From positions 1 through 63,811 of the forward strand of contig NZ_FOSH01000018.1 of NCBI RefSeq assembly GCF_900114205.1: DNA of 63,811 nt. Reading direction: 5' to 3'. Shown here one piece after another: positions 48,824-56,773 of this stretch. The notes below the pieces were generated by a model that saw only the letters and a list, made by a program, of their open reading frames with translations, was not told where the DNA came from and ran no database searches. Source of the stretch: Methylophaga sulfidovorans. Its GTDB lineage: Bacteria; Pseudomonadota; Gammaproteobacteria; Nitrosococcales; Methylophagaceae. The position numbers and the translations under genes are program-made. Position 1 is the stretch's first letter, and every line of letters begins with the position of its first letter.

Positions 48824-49621
48824 ATGGTTGAACAGCTAAATAATTGGTGGGGTGTTTTTAGTTTTCCCCAGGAAAAACAATTCGTTATGCGATGCGCAGA
48901 TGTTTGTCTGGAACTTCGATCTGCTCCTCATCAATGGTGGGCTGGTTATGAATGGCAACAAAATATTAACCAATTTGAGCCTTCCTTAAGAAATGAAATC
49001 AGTCCTTTTGAGTCGCCACCTAAGCATGAACAACGTTTTGTTTTTGCTGAACTTCCAGAAAAAATGGTGATTCGACCAGCCTTGGCTGATCGTCCAGTTG
49101 TCTGTCGGCCAGTGGTTTCTGTAAGTTTGTTGCCGTTTCAGGAGGTCACGCTGTTTGTGTGTCTGCCATTATGGTTGCAGCTCGGTGCTGGCACAGCTGA
49201 ACAAAAAGTATTGGACATTCCAACGGTGAAAGTATGTGACTCCTGGTTTGGTCCAAATACCCGTGAGGGTGTGTTGAGTTATGCCTCGCAAGTGAGTGAG
49301 CAATTAGATGTGAAGCCTATTGCCAATAATAAAGCGAGGGCCGCTATTGAAGTTCGTATTCAGAACCAGTCTGAGCAAATGTTAACACTGGATAAAATTA
49401 GTGTGCCTGCACCTAATTTAAGTTTGTATGCCGATAAACACGGACAATTCTGGACACCACGTATAACCTTGGTCAGACGTAATCAGGATGATGCGATTTT
49501 GAGTTTGGACGAGGTGATAAGTGGTGGATTACCGCTCAGCGAACTTGAGCTGGTTTGCCCGGCCAGAGAAGACATTGGACGTAGCAAAATTACCAAGGCC
49601 ATTTCAGCCTTATTTGGTTAA
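48824..49621 (+). CDS. DUF432-like protein preceding mscS
   Basis: A 265-residue soluble protein without signal peptide or membrane helix. It resembles DUF432 proteins, which occur next to mechanosensitive channel genes, but I rely on context and general shape (WWGVFSFPQEKQFVMRC, a mid-protein KARAAIEVRIQNQSEQMLTL strand pair, and an IGRSKITKAISALFG tail), so the assignment is moderate. It is 18 bases upstream of an mscS gene on the same strand. A role in modulating or partnering the channel is inference. Confidence 0.6.
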   Translation: MVEQLNNWWGVFSFPQEKQFVMRCADVCLELRSAPHQWWAGYEWQQNINQFEPSLRNEISPFESPPKHEQRFVFAELPEKMVIRPALADRPVVCRPVVSVSLLPFQEVTLFVCLPLWLQLGAGTAEQKVLDIPTVKVCDSWFGPNTREGVLSYASQVSEQLDVKPIANNKARAAIEVRIQNQSEQMLTLDKISVPAPNLSLYADKHGQFWTPRITLVRRNQDDAILSLDEVISGGLPLSELELVCPAREDIGRSKITKAISALFG

Positions 49622-49639
49622 TAACCTGAGCGAGAATCT

Positions 49640-50500
49640 ATGACGGAATGGATTAACAATTTAAATGCAGAATGGTTTATGTCTGCATTGGAAGCGCTGA
49701 TTTATTTTATTGTCGGGCTTATTTTGGCGAAGATGGCCAGCCGGGCTGTACGTCAATGGAGTAAAAACCGCTTTGATACACATCAACAGCTTTTGATGGC
49801 ACGTGTTGCCTCCTATTTGATTCTGTTGGTGTTTGTTGTGATGGGCTTAAATGCTATTGGCTTCAACCTGGGCGTTTTGATTGGTGCCGCCGGTGTTCTA
49901 TCCGTCGCCATCGGTTTTGCTTCGCAAACATCGGCTTCAAATATTATCAGTGGTTTGTTTTTAGTCGCTGAGCGACCTTTTTCTGTGGGCGACTTAATCA
50001 AGGTGGGTGAGACGACCGGGGAAGTGCTTTCAATTGATTTATTGTCAGTGAAGTTACGCACGTTTGATAATCTGTTTGTACGGATACCTAACGAAACATT
50101 AATTAAATCTGAAGTTACCACTTTGACTCGTTTTCCTATCAGGAGAATTGATTTAAGCATCGCTGTTGCTTTGAAAGAAGACATTAAGGCGGTCAGAAAA
50201 GTCCTGGAGAAAGTGGCGGAAGCGAATCCACTTTGTCTCGATGAACCTAAACCGAAATTTGTGTTTCTGGGCTTTGGTGACTCTTCATTAAATATGCAGT
50301 TTTCAGTATGGGTGAAGCGTGAAAGTTTTATTGAGCTCAAAAACAGTATTCATGAAGAAATTAAAGAAGCGTTTGATACTGAATCGATAGAAATTCCTTT
50401 CCCTCATCGATCCTTATATACCGGTTCTGTAACCGAACCTTTTCCGATTCGTTTGGTGACGGATAATGAACCAAAGCCAAAAATGGATAACAAGGAATAG
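49640..50500 (+). CDS. MscS-family mechanosensitive channel (first copy)
   Basis: A 286-residue small-conductance channel. Two or three membrane helices (ALIYFIVGLILAKMA, YLILLVFVVMGLNAIG, VLIGAAGVLSVAIGFASQTSASNIISGLF) include the pore-lining TM3 with Gly/Ala packing, followed by the beta domain (PFSVGDLIKVGETTGEVLSID, VRIPNETLIKSEV) and the alpha/beta C-terminal domain. It gates under membrane tension to release osmolytes on hypo-osmotic shock. A second, different mscS lies 2 kb downstream. It pairs with the DUF432-like gene. Confidence 0.9.
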   Translation: MTEWINNLNAEWFMSALEALIYFIVGLILAKMASRAVRQWSKNRFDTHQQLLMARVASYLILLVFVVMGLNAIGFNLGVLIGAAGVLSVAIGFASQTSASNIISGLFLVAERPFSVGDLIKVGETTGEVLSIDLLSVKLRTFDNLFVRIPNETLIKSEVTTLTRFPIRRIDLSIAVALKEDIKAVRKVLEKVAEANPLCLDEPKPKFVFLGFGDSSLNMQFSVWVKRESFIELKNSIHEEIKEAFDTESIEIPFPHRSLYTGSVTEPFPIRLVTDNEPKPKMDNKE

Positions 50501-50566
50501 CTGCTCTGTCGACAACAGTCCATCTAGGATAAGATCAACATAAAACTCAGATTAAAGGGAGATTCA

Positions 50567-51397
50567 GTGGCAAAGCTTAGTGGACAATTGTCCAAAATGC
50601 AGGTCAGCCTGACTAACAACACACAAGCAAATTATGCAATAAAGCTCGATGAACAATTATTCGCTTTAAATGAGGTGATCGGTCAGCCGATTTCCTTACA
50701 TTATCAAGGTGAAATACATTGTGTGAATTGCAACCGTTTAACCAAAAAAAGTTTTAGTGGTGGCTTTTGTTTCCCCTGTTCACAGAAGTTAGCACAATGT
50801 GATTTGTGTTTTATGAAACCAGAAATTTGCCACTATGATCAGGGCACCTGCCGTGAGCCTGAGTGGGGGGAAGCAGTATGTATGCAGGATCATATTGTCT
50901 ATCTGGCCAATAGTTCTGGTTTAAAAGTCGGTATTACCCGTATTAATCAGATTCCTACACGCTGGATTGATCAGGGAGCCACTCAGGCTGTGCCTATTTT
51001 CCGGGTCAAAAGCCGTTATCAATCAGGCTTGGTTGAGGTTATGTTCAAACAGCATGTTTCTGACCGAACTGACTGGCGGAAAATGTTAAAAGGCGAAGCG
51101 GAACCGCTTGATTTAGCCGCAGAAAGAGATCGACTTTTAGCTTTGTGTGAAAGTGAAATAACCCTGCTGCAACAGCAGTTTGGTGAGTCAGCTATTCAGG
51201 TATTAACAGCTGAGCCTGTGCAAACGATTGAATATCCAGTGAATGCTTATCCGAAAAAAGTCAGTTCGTTTAATTTTGACAAAACGGCAACGGTTGAAGG
51301 GCGACTGGAAGGTATTAAAGGCCAGTATCTGATATTAGATAAAGGTGTTATCAATCTCCGCAAATTTAGCGGTTATCACATCGAAGTGGAGGTATAA
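50567..51397 (+). CDS. DUF2797 zinc-ribbon protein
   Basis: A 276-residue protein with a Cys-rich N-terminal half: CVNCNRLTKKSFSGGFCFPC, CDLCFMKPEIC and a CREP segment, likely binding zinc. The middle (HIVYLANSSGLKVGITRINQIPTRWIDQGATQA) resembles a GIY-YIG-like module, as described for DUF2797, but catalytic function is unproven. It uses a GTG start behind AAGGGAGA. The next gene, pyrD, starts at the base after its stop, so they are co-translated. Confidence 0.82.
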   Translation: MAKLSGQLSKMQVSLTNNTQANYAIKLDEQLFALNEVIGQPISLHYQGEIHCVNCNRLTKKSFSGGFCFPCSQKLAQCDLCFMKPEICHYDQGTCREPEWGEAVCMQDHIVYLANSSGLKVGITRINQIPTRWIDQGATQAVPIFRVKSRYQSGLVEVMFKQHVSDRTDWRKMLKGEAEPLDLAAERDRLLALCESEITLLQQQFGESAIQVLTAEPVQTIEYPVNAYPKKVSSFNFDKTATVEGRLEGIKGQYLILDKGVINLRKFSGYHIEVEV

Positions 51398-52420
51398 ATG
51401 TTTTACCGCATTATGCGTGATCTGATGTTTCGTCTTGATGCCGAAAAGGCGCACCACCTAGGTTTGGTCGGTCTTGATTGTCTGGAAATGACCGGTATGT
51501 CATGGTTGATGACACGTAAAATGAATATGAAGCCAGTACGGGTGATGGGCCTGACTTTTCCCAATGCTGTCGGGCTAGCTGCCGGTCTGGACAAAAATGG
51601 TGATCATATTGAAGCCATGTCAGCACTGGGCTTTGGTTTTGTGGAAATTGGTACGGTCACACCAAGACCACAGCCTGGGAATCCGAAACCGCGATTATTC
51701 CGCATTCCTGAAGCACAGGGCATTATCAACCGTATGGGCTTTAACAATCTGGGCGTTGATCATCTTATTGAACAAGTTCAAGCGGCGGATACAAAAACCT
51801 TAATTGGTATTAATATCGGCAAAAATTTTGATACACCTGTTGAGAAAGCGGTAGATGATTATTTAATCGGTCTGAATAAGGTTTATCCGCACGCTGACTA
51901 TGTCACTATCAATATTTCTTCACCCAACACGCCAGGACTTCGCACGCTGCAGTTTGGTGAGTCGCTGGACAGTTTGTTATCTGCCTTAAAAAATGCGCAA
52001 GCTGAATTAGCAGAACAATACGAAAAATATGTACCAATGGCAGTGAAGGTTGCGCCAGATCTGACAAAAGAGGAAGTGTCTCAACTCGCACAAGCATTTA
52101 ATAAACATAAGATTGATGCGGTGATAGCTACAAACACGACAATGGTTCGTGAGACTGTAGCAGGCCTGAAAAATGCTGATGAGGCGGGTGGTTTGAGTGG
52201 TGCGCCTGTTTTTGAAAAATCCACCGAAATTGTCAGACTTTTCCGGGAAGCACTCGATGATGACTTGCCTATCATCGCTGCGGGTGGAATCATGTCTGCA
52301 CAACAGGCGTTAGCCAAGTTGGATGCTGGTGCATCCCTTGTACAAATTTATAGTGGTCTGATTTATCAGGGACCTAAACTTATTCGAGAAGTGATTCAAT
52401 CCATATCAAAGAGGAACTAA
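51398..52420 (+). CDS. pyrD: Quinone-dependent dihydroorotate dehydrogenase (class 2)
   Basis: PyrD oxidises dihydroorotate to orotate with FMN and the quinone pool at the inner membrane. The 340-residue protein has the class 2 N-terminal helical extension (MFYRIMRDLMFRLDAEKAHHLGL), NAVGLAAGLDKNGDHIEAMSALGFGFVEIGTVT, the catalytic Ser in NISSPNTPGLR, and DAVIATNTTMVRETV. It abuts DUF2797 upstream, and the second mscS follows by one base, so all three form one unit. Confidence 0.96.
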   Translation: MFYRIMRDLMFRLDAEKAHHLGLVGLDCLEMTGMSWLMTRKMNMKPVRVMGLTFPNAVGLAAGLDKNGDHIEAMSALGFGFVEIGTVTPRPQPGNPKPRLFRIPEAQGIINRMGFNNLGVDHLIEQVQAADTKTLIGINIGKNFDTPVEKAVDDYLIGLNKVYPHADYVTINISSPNTPGLRTLQFGESLDSLLSALKNAQAELAEQYEKYVPMAVKVAPDLTKEEVSQLAQAFNKHKIDAVIATNTTMVRETVAGLKNADEAGGLSGAPVFEKSTEIVRLFREALDDDLPIIAAGGIMSAQQALAKLDAGASLVQIYSGLIYQGPKLIREVIQSISKRN

Positions 52421-52421
52421 C

Positions 52422-53243
52422 ATGGAAACTGCAACCGGAAGTATTGTCGCATTCTGGCTGATCAATATTCTCTATGCTGCGATCATCGTTTTTGTGGGTC
52501 GTATTGTGGTCAAGTGGCTGGTAAAAATGTCACGTAAATTAATGGTCAGAGCAAATCTTGATCCGATTCTGATTAATTTCTTCAGCACTATTGCTAATGC
52601 CATCTTATTACTATTTGTACTGATTGCAGCTTTAGATCAGCTGGGTGTCGATACCACATCAATGATCGCTGTGCTTGGTGCGGCGGGCTTAGCCGTCGGT
52701 CTGGCGCTGAAAGACTCTCTGCAAAACTTTGCTGCGGGTGTGATGCTGATTTTATTCAGACCTTTCAAAATTGGTGACTTTGTTGATGCCGGCGGAACAG
52801 CTGGTGTGATTGAGTCGATTACCATTTTCAACACGATTATGAAAACAGGTGATAATCGTGAAATTATTGTGCCTAATGGCATGATTTATGGCGGCACTAT
52901 CACCAACTTCTCAGCAAAAGATACCAGACGAATCGATATGGTTTTTGGTATTGGTTATGACGATGATTTGTTAAAAGCTAAAAAATTATTGACCGATATT
53001 GTCACTGGACATGAGAAAGTGATGGCCGATCCCGCTCCTGTTATTCGGGTATCAGAGTTAGGTGATAATAGTGTGAATTTTGATGTCCGTCCATGGGTTG
53101 CCGCCGATGATTACTGGCCGGTTCGTTCGGAATTGATTGAAACCATTAAATTAGCGTTCGACGAAAATGGTATCTCTATTCCATACCCACAAATGGACAT
53201 TCACTTTAACAACCTTGATAAAGAAGATGAAAAGGCTGCTTAA
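52422..53243 (+). CDS. MscS-family mechanosensitive channel (second copy)
   Basis: A 273-residue MscS protein: FWLINILYAAIIVFVGRIVVKWLVK and FFSTIANAILLLFVLIAALDQLG helices, pore TM3 (VLGAAGLAVGLALKDSLQNFAAGVMLILFRP) and beta domain (FKIGDFVDAGGTAGVIESITIFNTIMKTGDN, EIIVPNGMIYGGTITNFS). It resembles E. coli MscS (286 residues) more closely than the first copy. It is one base downstream of pyrD and overlaps the stop of convergent gloB by four bases. Confidence 0.95.
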   Translation: METATGSIVAFWLINILYAAIIVFVGRIVVKWLVKMSRKLMVRANLDPILINFFSTIANAILLLFVLIAALDQLGVDTTSMIAVLGAAGLAVGLALKDSLQNFAAGVMLILFRPFKIGDFVDAGGTAGVIESITIFNTIMKTGDNREIIVPNGMIYGGTITNFSAKDTRRIDMVFGIGYDDDLLKAKKLLTDIVTGHEKVMADPAPVIRVSELGDNSVNFDVRPWVAADDYWPVRSELIETIKLAFDENGISIPYPQMDIHFNNLDKEDEKAA

Positions 53244-54010
53244 AATTGATCTTTCCATGCTCTTAGCGCTGTAAAGACGGCTTGGCTATTGGAAAGCGGG
53301 CGACCGGAAAATGTTTCGGTCGCCTTTTTTATACTGTCTAGTTCACAACGCAGGAAGGGGTTGGTTGCCAATTCATCCTCCATCAAAGAAGGAACCGTAG
53401 CTTGTTGCTGCTGGCGGGCCTTTTCTGTTTGTTCAAAGCGTTGCTTTAGCAAGGCATTTTCTGGCTCTACTGCTTTAGCAAAACGTAAGTTGGCTAATGT
53501 GTATTCATGAGCGCAATAGATTTCTGTTGTAGCGGGTAGCGTTGCTAACAGCTTGAGAGAGGAATGTAGTTGCTCTGCACTACCCCCTAATAAACGGCCA
53601 CAGCCTGCAGCAAATAACGTGTCACCGCAAAACAATTTTCCTTCAGCTAAATAGCTGATGTGACCGGGGGTATGTCCTGGCGTATTCAGTACAGTAAATT
53701 CAGGAAATGCGGGGTCAACCTTAACTGTGTCTCTGCCTGATAGTGGATGAGTCACTCCATTTATGTTTTCATTAGCCGGACCATAAACTGGGATGGTAAG
53801 GTCTTTTGTTAACTCAACAATACCAGCAGTATGATCGGCATGGTGATGAGTAATAAAGATGCCAATGAGGTCCAGATCTTTAGATCTTAATGTGTTCAGA
53901 ACGGGCATGGCATCACCTGGATCAACGACAATAACTTTATTCGTGCCTTGCGCTTGAATAAGCCAGATATAATTGTCTTCAAATGCGGGAATTCGGTGCA
54001 CGGTCAGCAT
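53240..54010 (-). CDS. gloB: Hydroxyacylglutathione hydrolase (glyoxalase II)
   Basis: GloB hydrolyses S-lactoylglutathione, completing methylglyoxal detoxification. The 256-residue metallo-beta-lactamase protein has the metal motif FITHHHADHTAG, NTPGHTPGHISYL, LFCGDTLFAAGCGR and CAHEYTLANLRFA. The start at MLTVHRIPAFEDNYIWL follows AAGGAGAAA. It is divergent from the methyltransferase gene, with a 27-base gap, as in E. coli (gloB-yafS-rnhA-dnaQ). Confidence 0.95.
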   Translation of the reverse strand: MLTVHRIPAFEDNYIWLIQAQGTNKVIVVDPGDAMPVLNTLRSKDLDLIGIFITHHHADHTAGIVELTKDLTIPVYGPANENINGVTHPLSGRDTVKVDPAFPEFTVLNTPGHTPGHISYLAEGKLFCGDTLFAAGCGRLLGGSAEQLHSSLKLLATLPATTEIYCAHEYTLANLRFAKAVEPENALLKQRFEQTEKARQQQQATVPSLMEDELATNPFLRCELDSIKKATETFSGRPLSNSQAVFTALRAWKDQF

Positions 54011-54037
54011 GGTTTCTCCTTGTAATAGGCCCAGAGT

Positions 54038-54769
54038 ATGAATGAGAACAAACAACGACGACTGAATCAATGGTGGCATAGTCCATTGGGTGAGATGCTT
54101 ATCCAACAGGAGCAGGATACCCTGACATCACTTAATCAGCCTTTAGTCGGCTATTTTTATGTTCAATTAGGCGGGCAATATTGTTTATTTCCACCTTCTA
54201 ATCGCGCTATTAAAACAAGCATTGTGGGACCAACGGGGGATTTAAATGCTAGCGCCGAGGCGCTGCCTTTCAAGTCTCATAGTATAGATAATTTATTACT
54301 TTTACATGTGCTGGAATATGCTCATGACCCACATCAGGTACTGCGGGAAACAGAAAGGGTCCTTGCTGCTGATGGCAAAGTCATCTTATGTAGTTTCAAT
54401 CCCTGGAGTTTTTGGGGGCTGCGTCGTTTGTTTTCATGGCAGGATAATGCGCCATGGCACGGCCACTTTTTTACTCAAACCCGTATTCGGGATTGGTTAG
54501 CACTATTAAATTTTGAAGTGGTTGAGCATCATAAAGTGATGTTCAGGCCACCTTTTAGTCGGTTGAGTTGGCTAAATAAATGCCGCTTTTTGGAGCGCTG
54601 GGGAAAACGTCTATGGCCGTGTTTTGGCGGCGTAACAATTGTGGTTGCTTGCAAAAGAACAATTCCACTTAACCCAATTAAACAACGCTGGCGTCAACCG
54701 AATTTGTTTCCGTCAGCTGGTTTAGTCAATAAACCGATAACAAGAGAAGGAACAGATGGACCACGTTGA
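54038..54769 (+). CDS. YafS-like SAM-dependent methyltransferase
   Basis: A 243-residue class I methyltransferase relative. The second half of the Methyltransf_11 fold is clear ([54 protein letters not shown]), but the usual N-terminal SAM loop (DxGxGxG) is not recognisable; the region reads [12 protein letters not shown]. It matches YafS in position and size, between gloB and rnhA. Substrate unknown. Its end overlaps the rnhA start by 14 bases. Confidence 0.85.
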   Translation: MNENKQRRLNQWWHSPLGEMLIQQEQDTLTSLNQPLVGYFYVQLGGQYCLFPPSNRAIKTSIVGPTGDLNASAEALPFKSHSIDNLLLLHVLEYAHDPHQVLRETERVLAADGKVILCSFNPWSFWGLRRLFSWQDNAPWHGHFFTQTRIRDWLALLNFEVVEHHKVMFRPPFSRLSWLNKCRFLERWGKRLWPCFGGVTIVVACKRTIPLNPIKQRWRQPNLFPSAGLVNKPITREGTDGPR

Positions 54770-55199
54770 GTTATTTACTGATGGTGCCTGCAGTGGCAAT
54801 CCGGGCCCGGGCGGCTGGGGTGTCATCTTGCGTGCAAAGGGACAAGAAAAAGAGCTGTCAGGTGCCGAAAAAAATACCACTAATAATCAGATGGAAATGA
54901 TGGCTGTGATCGCAGGTCTTGAAGCATTAAAACGCCCTTGTCAGGTGACAATTACCACTGATTCACAATATGTCATTAAAGGCATGACTGAATGGTTATC
55001 AGGCTGGAAAGCCAAAAACTGGAAAACAGCAGCAAAGAAGCCAGTGAAAAATGTTGAACTCTGGCAGCGCCTTGATAAAGCGGTAGCCTCACATCAGGTA
55101 AAATGGGAATGGGTAAGAGGTCATCAGGGACATATTGAAAACGAACGTGCAGATCAATTAGCTGTTGCCGCCAGAGAGCAAATCACCGGTAAAAAATAA
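54756..55199 (+). CDS. rnhA: Ribonuclease HI
   Basis: RNase HI cuts the RNA strand of RNA-DNA hybrids. The 147-residue protein has the four acidic residues: Asp in [17 protein letters not shown], Glu in [15 protein letters not shown], Asp in TTDSQYV and Asp in NERADQLA; the basic handle [15 protein letters not shown] is also present. It overlaps the upstream methyltransferase gene and is nine bases ahead of dnaQ. Confidence 0.97.
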   Translation: MDHVELFTDGACSGNPGPGGWGVILRAKGQEKELSGAEKNTTNNQMEMMAVIAGLEALKRPCQVTITTDSQYVIKGMTEWLSGWKAKNWKTAAKKPVKNVELWQRLDKAVASHQVKWEWVRGHQGHIENERADQLAVAAREQITGKK

Positions 55200-55208
55200 G
55201 AGGACACC

Positions 55209-55946
55209 ATGGCAGAAAATATTGTTAAACGACAAGTGATTCTGGATACCGAAACCACTGGTATCAGCACAGCTGAAGATCACCGCATTATTGAGATTGG
55301 CTGTGTGGAAATGGTTAACCGTCGCCTGACAGGACAAACATTTCATCAATATATTAATCCACATCGTGAAATTGATGCGGGCGCAATTGAAGTCCATGGA
55401 ATTACTAACGAATTCTTAGCCGATAAACCTAGTTTTGAAGATGTTGCTGAAGACTTTTTACAGTTTATCGAAGGGGCTGAGCTCATCATTCATAACGCCC
55501 CGTTTGATGTGGGATTTATTGATCACGAACTGAAAAAACTCAAAGGTGAAAAGCGTAGGGTGAATACCTTATGTAGTGTATTAGACACCTTGAAAATGGC
55601 CAGGGATAAACATCCAGGTCAGAAAAACAATCTCGATGCCCTATGTAAACGTTATGACGTGGATAACTCCAATCGTGAGCTACATGGCGCCTTACTGGAT
55701 GCTGAGATCTTAGCTGACGTTTATTTAGCCATGACCGGTGGTCAAGTCTCCATGCTGCTGGCTGCTGAGGAAGAAGTCGAAACCAAATCATCATCGGATA
55801 ATGAAGTCGAAGAAACTCTGTCTTCTGTTCCTTCCAGAAAGCTCAGAGTTATCCGTGCCTCAGAGGAAGAGCTTGTTGCACATGAGGCGATGTTGGAGAA
55901 AGTGCAGAAAAGTAGTGGTGGGGAGTGTGTTTGGTTAAAGTCATAG
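55209..55946 (+). CDS. dnaQ: DNA polymerase III epsilon subunit (3'-5' exonuclease)
   Basis: DnaQ proofreads for the replicative polymerase. The 245-residue protein has Exo I VILDTETTGIS, Exo II HNAPFDVGFIDHEL and Exo III HGALLDAEILADVYLAM, then a linker and a C-terminal alpha-subunit binding tail (LRVIRASEEELVAHEAMLEKV). Adjacency to rnhA is conserved; in E. coli they are divergent, whereas here they share the same strand in one operon. Confidence 0.96.
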   Translation: MAENIVKRQVILDTETTGISTAEDHRIIEIGCVEMVNRRLTGQTFHQYINPHREIDAGAIEVHGITNEFLADKPSFEDVAEDFLQFIEGAELIIHNAPFDVGFIDHELKKLKGEKRRVNTLCSVLDTLKMARDKHPGQKNNLDALCKRYDVDNSNRELHGALLDAEILADVYLAMTGGQVSMLLAAEEEVETKSSSDNEVEETLSSVPSRKLRVIRASEEELVAHEAMLEKVQKSSGGECVWLKS

Positions 55947-55951
55947 GTTAG

Positions 55952-55987
55952 TTTGTGAGCATAGCGAGTTTTAACTAAACGTCAGAC
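55952..55987 (+). repeat. 36-bp repeat, copy 1 (core TGAGCATAGCGAGT)
   Basis: Matches 56371-56406 at 32 of 36 positions, all four differences being transitions. The core is also present inverted at 56158-56171. It begins six bases after the dnaQ stop. Confidence 0.85.
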
Positions 55988-55993
55988 TTGTAG

Positions 55994-56018
55994 GTTGGGT
56001 AGAGGAACGAAACCCAAC
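55994..56018. repeat. Short inverted repeat GTTGGGT / ACCCAAC
   Basis: Seven-bp stem with an 11-base spacer (AGAGGAACGAA). Sequences of the form 'TAGGTTGGGT...GAAACCCAAC' recur in many proteobacterial genomes as intergenic repeats; this copy is probably one of them. Confidence 0.6.
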
Positions 56019-56056
56019 ACGCTCGTTGAATTAAAGCATCGAAGCTGCCGCGGGGC

Positions 56057-56090
56057 GTTCATTTATTTTGCATGCCCAAAATAAACGAAC
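56057..56090 (-). repeat. Loop-conserved hairpin, copy A (minus strand)
   Basis: A 13-bp stem with one mismatch (GTTCGTTTATTTT / AAAATAAATGAAC on the minus strand) closes on the loop GGGCATGC. GGGTGCCC lies nine bases upstream on the same strand. Two other hairpins in this island share the loop and layout. Confidence 0.85.
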
Positions 56091-56110
56091 CAAACAAAAG
56101 GGCACCCGAT

Positions 56111-56220
56111 ATTGCCTTATCTCTAAAAATTCACTGTATTTTATGGCGTGGACACCAACTCGCTACGCTCAAACACGTGTCCACTTAATCCATAAAATAC
56201 AGCGAATTTTTAGCGGCAAT
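56111..56220. repeat. 110-bp interrupted palindrome
   Basis: The outer ATTGCC / GGCAAT arms are followed by CTAAAAATTC / GAATTTTTAG, CTGTATTTTATGG / CCATAAAATACAG and GTGGACAC / GTGTCCAC, separated by short mismatched gaps. The 21-base centre holds the inverted TGAGCGTAGCGAGT core. It could extrude as a cruciform or form a long RNA hairpin on either strand. No coding region overlaps it. Confidence 0.85.
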
Positions 56221-56370
56221 AGACGGGAAGAGTGGAAGCTTTTCAAATCCCCGTTTGTGCTGACGAGTAGCACAACTTTGTCTGGATAACGGCTGGTTAG
56301 TGTTTGATTCGTGGCATCCATGCCACTCACCCTTTGGGCGCCTCCGGCGTCCAAATTTGTTCCAGACAAA

Positions 56371-56406
56371 TTTGTGAGCGTAGCGAGTTTTAACCAGACG
56401 CCAGAC
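56371..56406 (+). repeat. 36-bp repeat, copy 2 (core TGAGCGTAGCGAGT)
   Basis: Direct repeat of 55952-55987 with four transitions. It is preceded by CAAATTTGTTCCAGACAAA, itself a partial palindrome, and followed by another CCAGACAAAG. Confidence 0.85.
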
Positions 56407-56460
56407 AAAGTGAGCAACGCAGTGGAGCCGCAGGCCAGCACGGTGGGGTGCCCTAGGGTT

Positions 56461-56490
56461 GTTAGGGAAATGGGCAAGCATTTCCCTGAC
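56461..56490 (+). repeat. Loop-conserved hairpin, copy B
   Basis: GTTAGGGAAAT and ATTTCCCTGAC form an 11-bp stem with one G-T wobble closing on the loop GGGCAAGC. GGGTGCCC lies seven bases upstream. The stem sequence differs from copies A and C but pairing is preserved. Confidence 0.85.
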
Positions 56491-56585
56491 TCGCCATCAA
56501 GGCGAAACTAATGACTGATAACTCTGAAGATAAACCTCTGTGTATTGATGATGGTTTGTTTTTTATACGTTGTCGTTTGGGCGTG

Positions 56586-56613
56586 CGTTTATTTTGGACA
56601 AGCAAAATAAATG
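56586..56613 (+). repeat. Loop-conserved hairpin, copy C
   Basis: CGTTTATTTT and AAAATAAATG form a 10-bp stem with one G-T pair closing on the loop GGACAAGC. No GGGTGCCC element is seen upstream, so this copy looks partial. Confidence 0.8.
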
Positions 56614-56708
56614 AATTCGGGCTTAACCCGAAACCTCAAAGCTCAGATATTAGATAACGCTTTGAATACAAGTAGAATCACAAAAAATCAATAAATTCCA
56701 AAGTTCTC

Positions 56709-56736
56709 CTTGAAATCAAATTTTTCACCCCCAGAT
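56709..56736 (+). promoter_or_regulatory. Sigma-32 promoter of grpE
   Basis: CTTGAAA (56709-56715) and CCCCAGAT (56729-56736) are 13 bases apart, matching the heat-shock consensus CTTGAAA-N11-16-CCCCATnT with one or two differences. It lies 38 bases before the grpE start. Confidence 0.85.
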
Positions 56737-56773
56737 TGACGTTCTGTTAGAAGCAAAGCGGAATACTATCATC

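Noticed and set aside
54011-54106. 32-residue N-terminal extension of GloB
   Set aside because: AAGGAGAAA directly precedes the internal ATG where glyoxalase II proteins begin, and the extension would overlap the divergent gene.
56169-56511. Open frames of about 66-102 codons on both strands in the repeat island
   Set aside because: They overlap palindromes and repeats, have no family-like sequence or ribosome sites, and several frames are open at once, as expected from repeat structure.
55947-56773. CRISPR array
   Set aside because: Repeats are few, of different families and orientations, with irregular spacing and no cas genes nearby.
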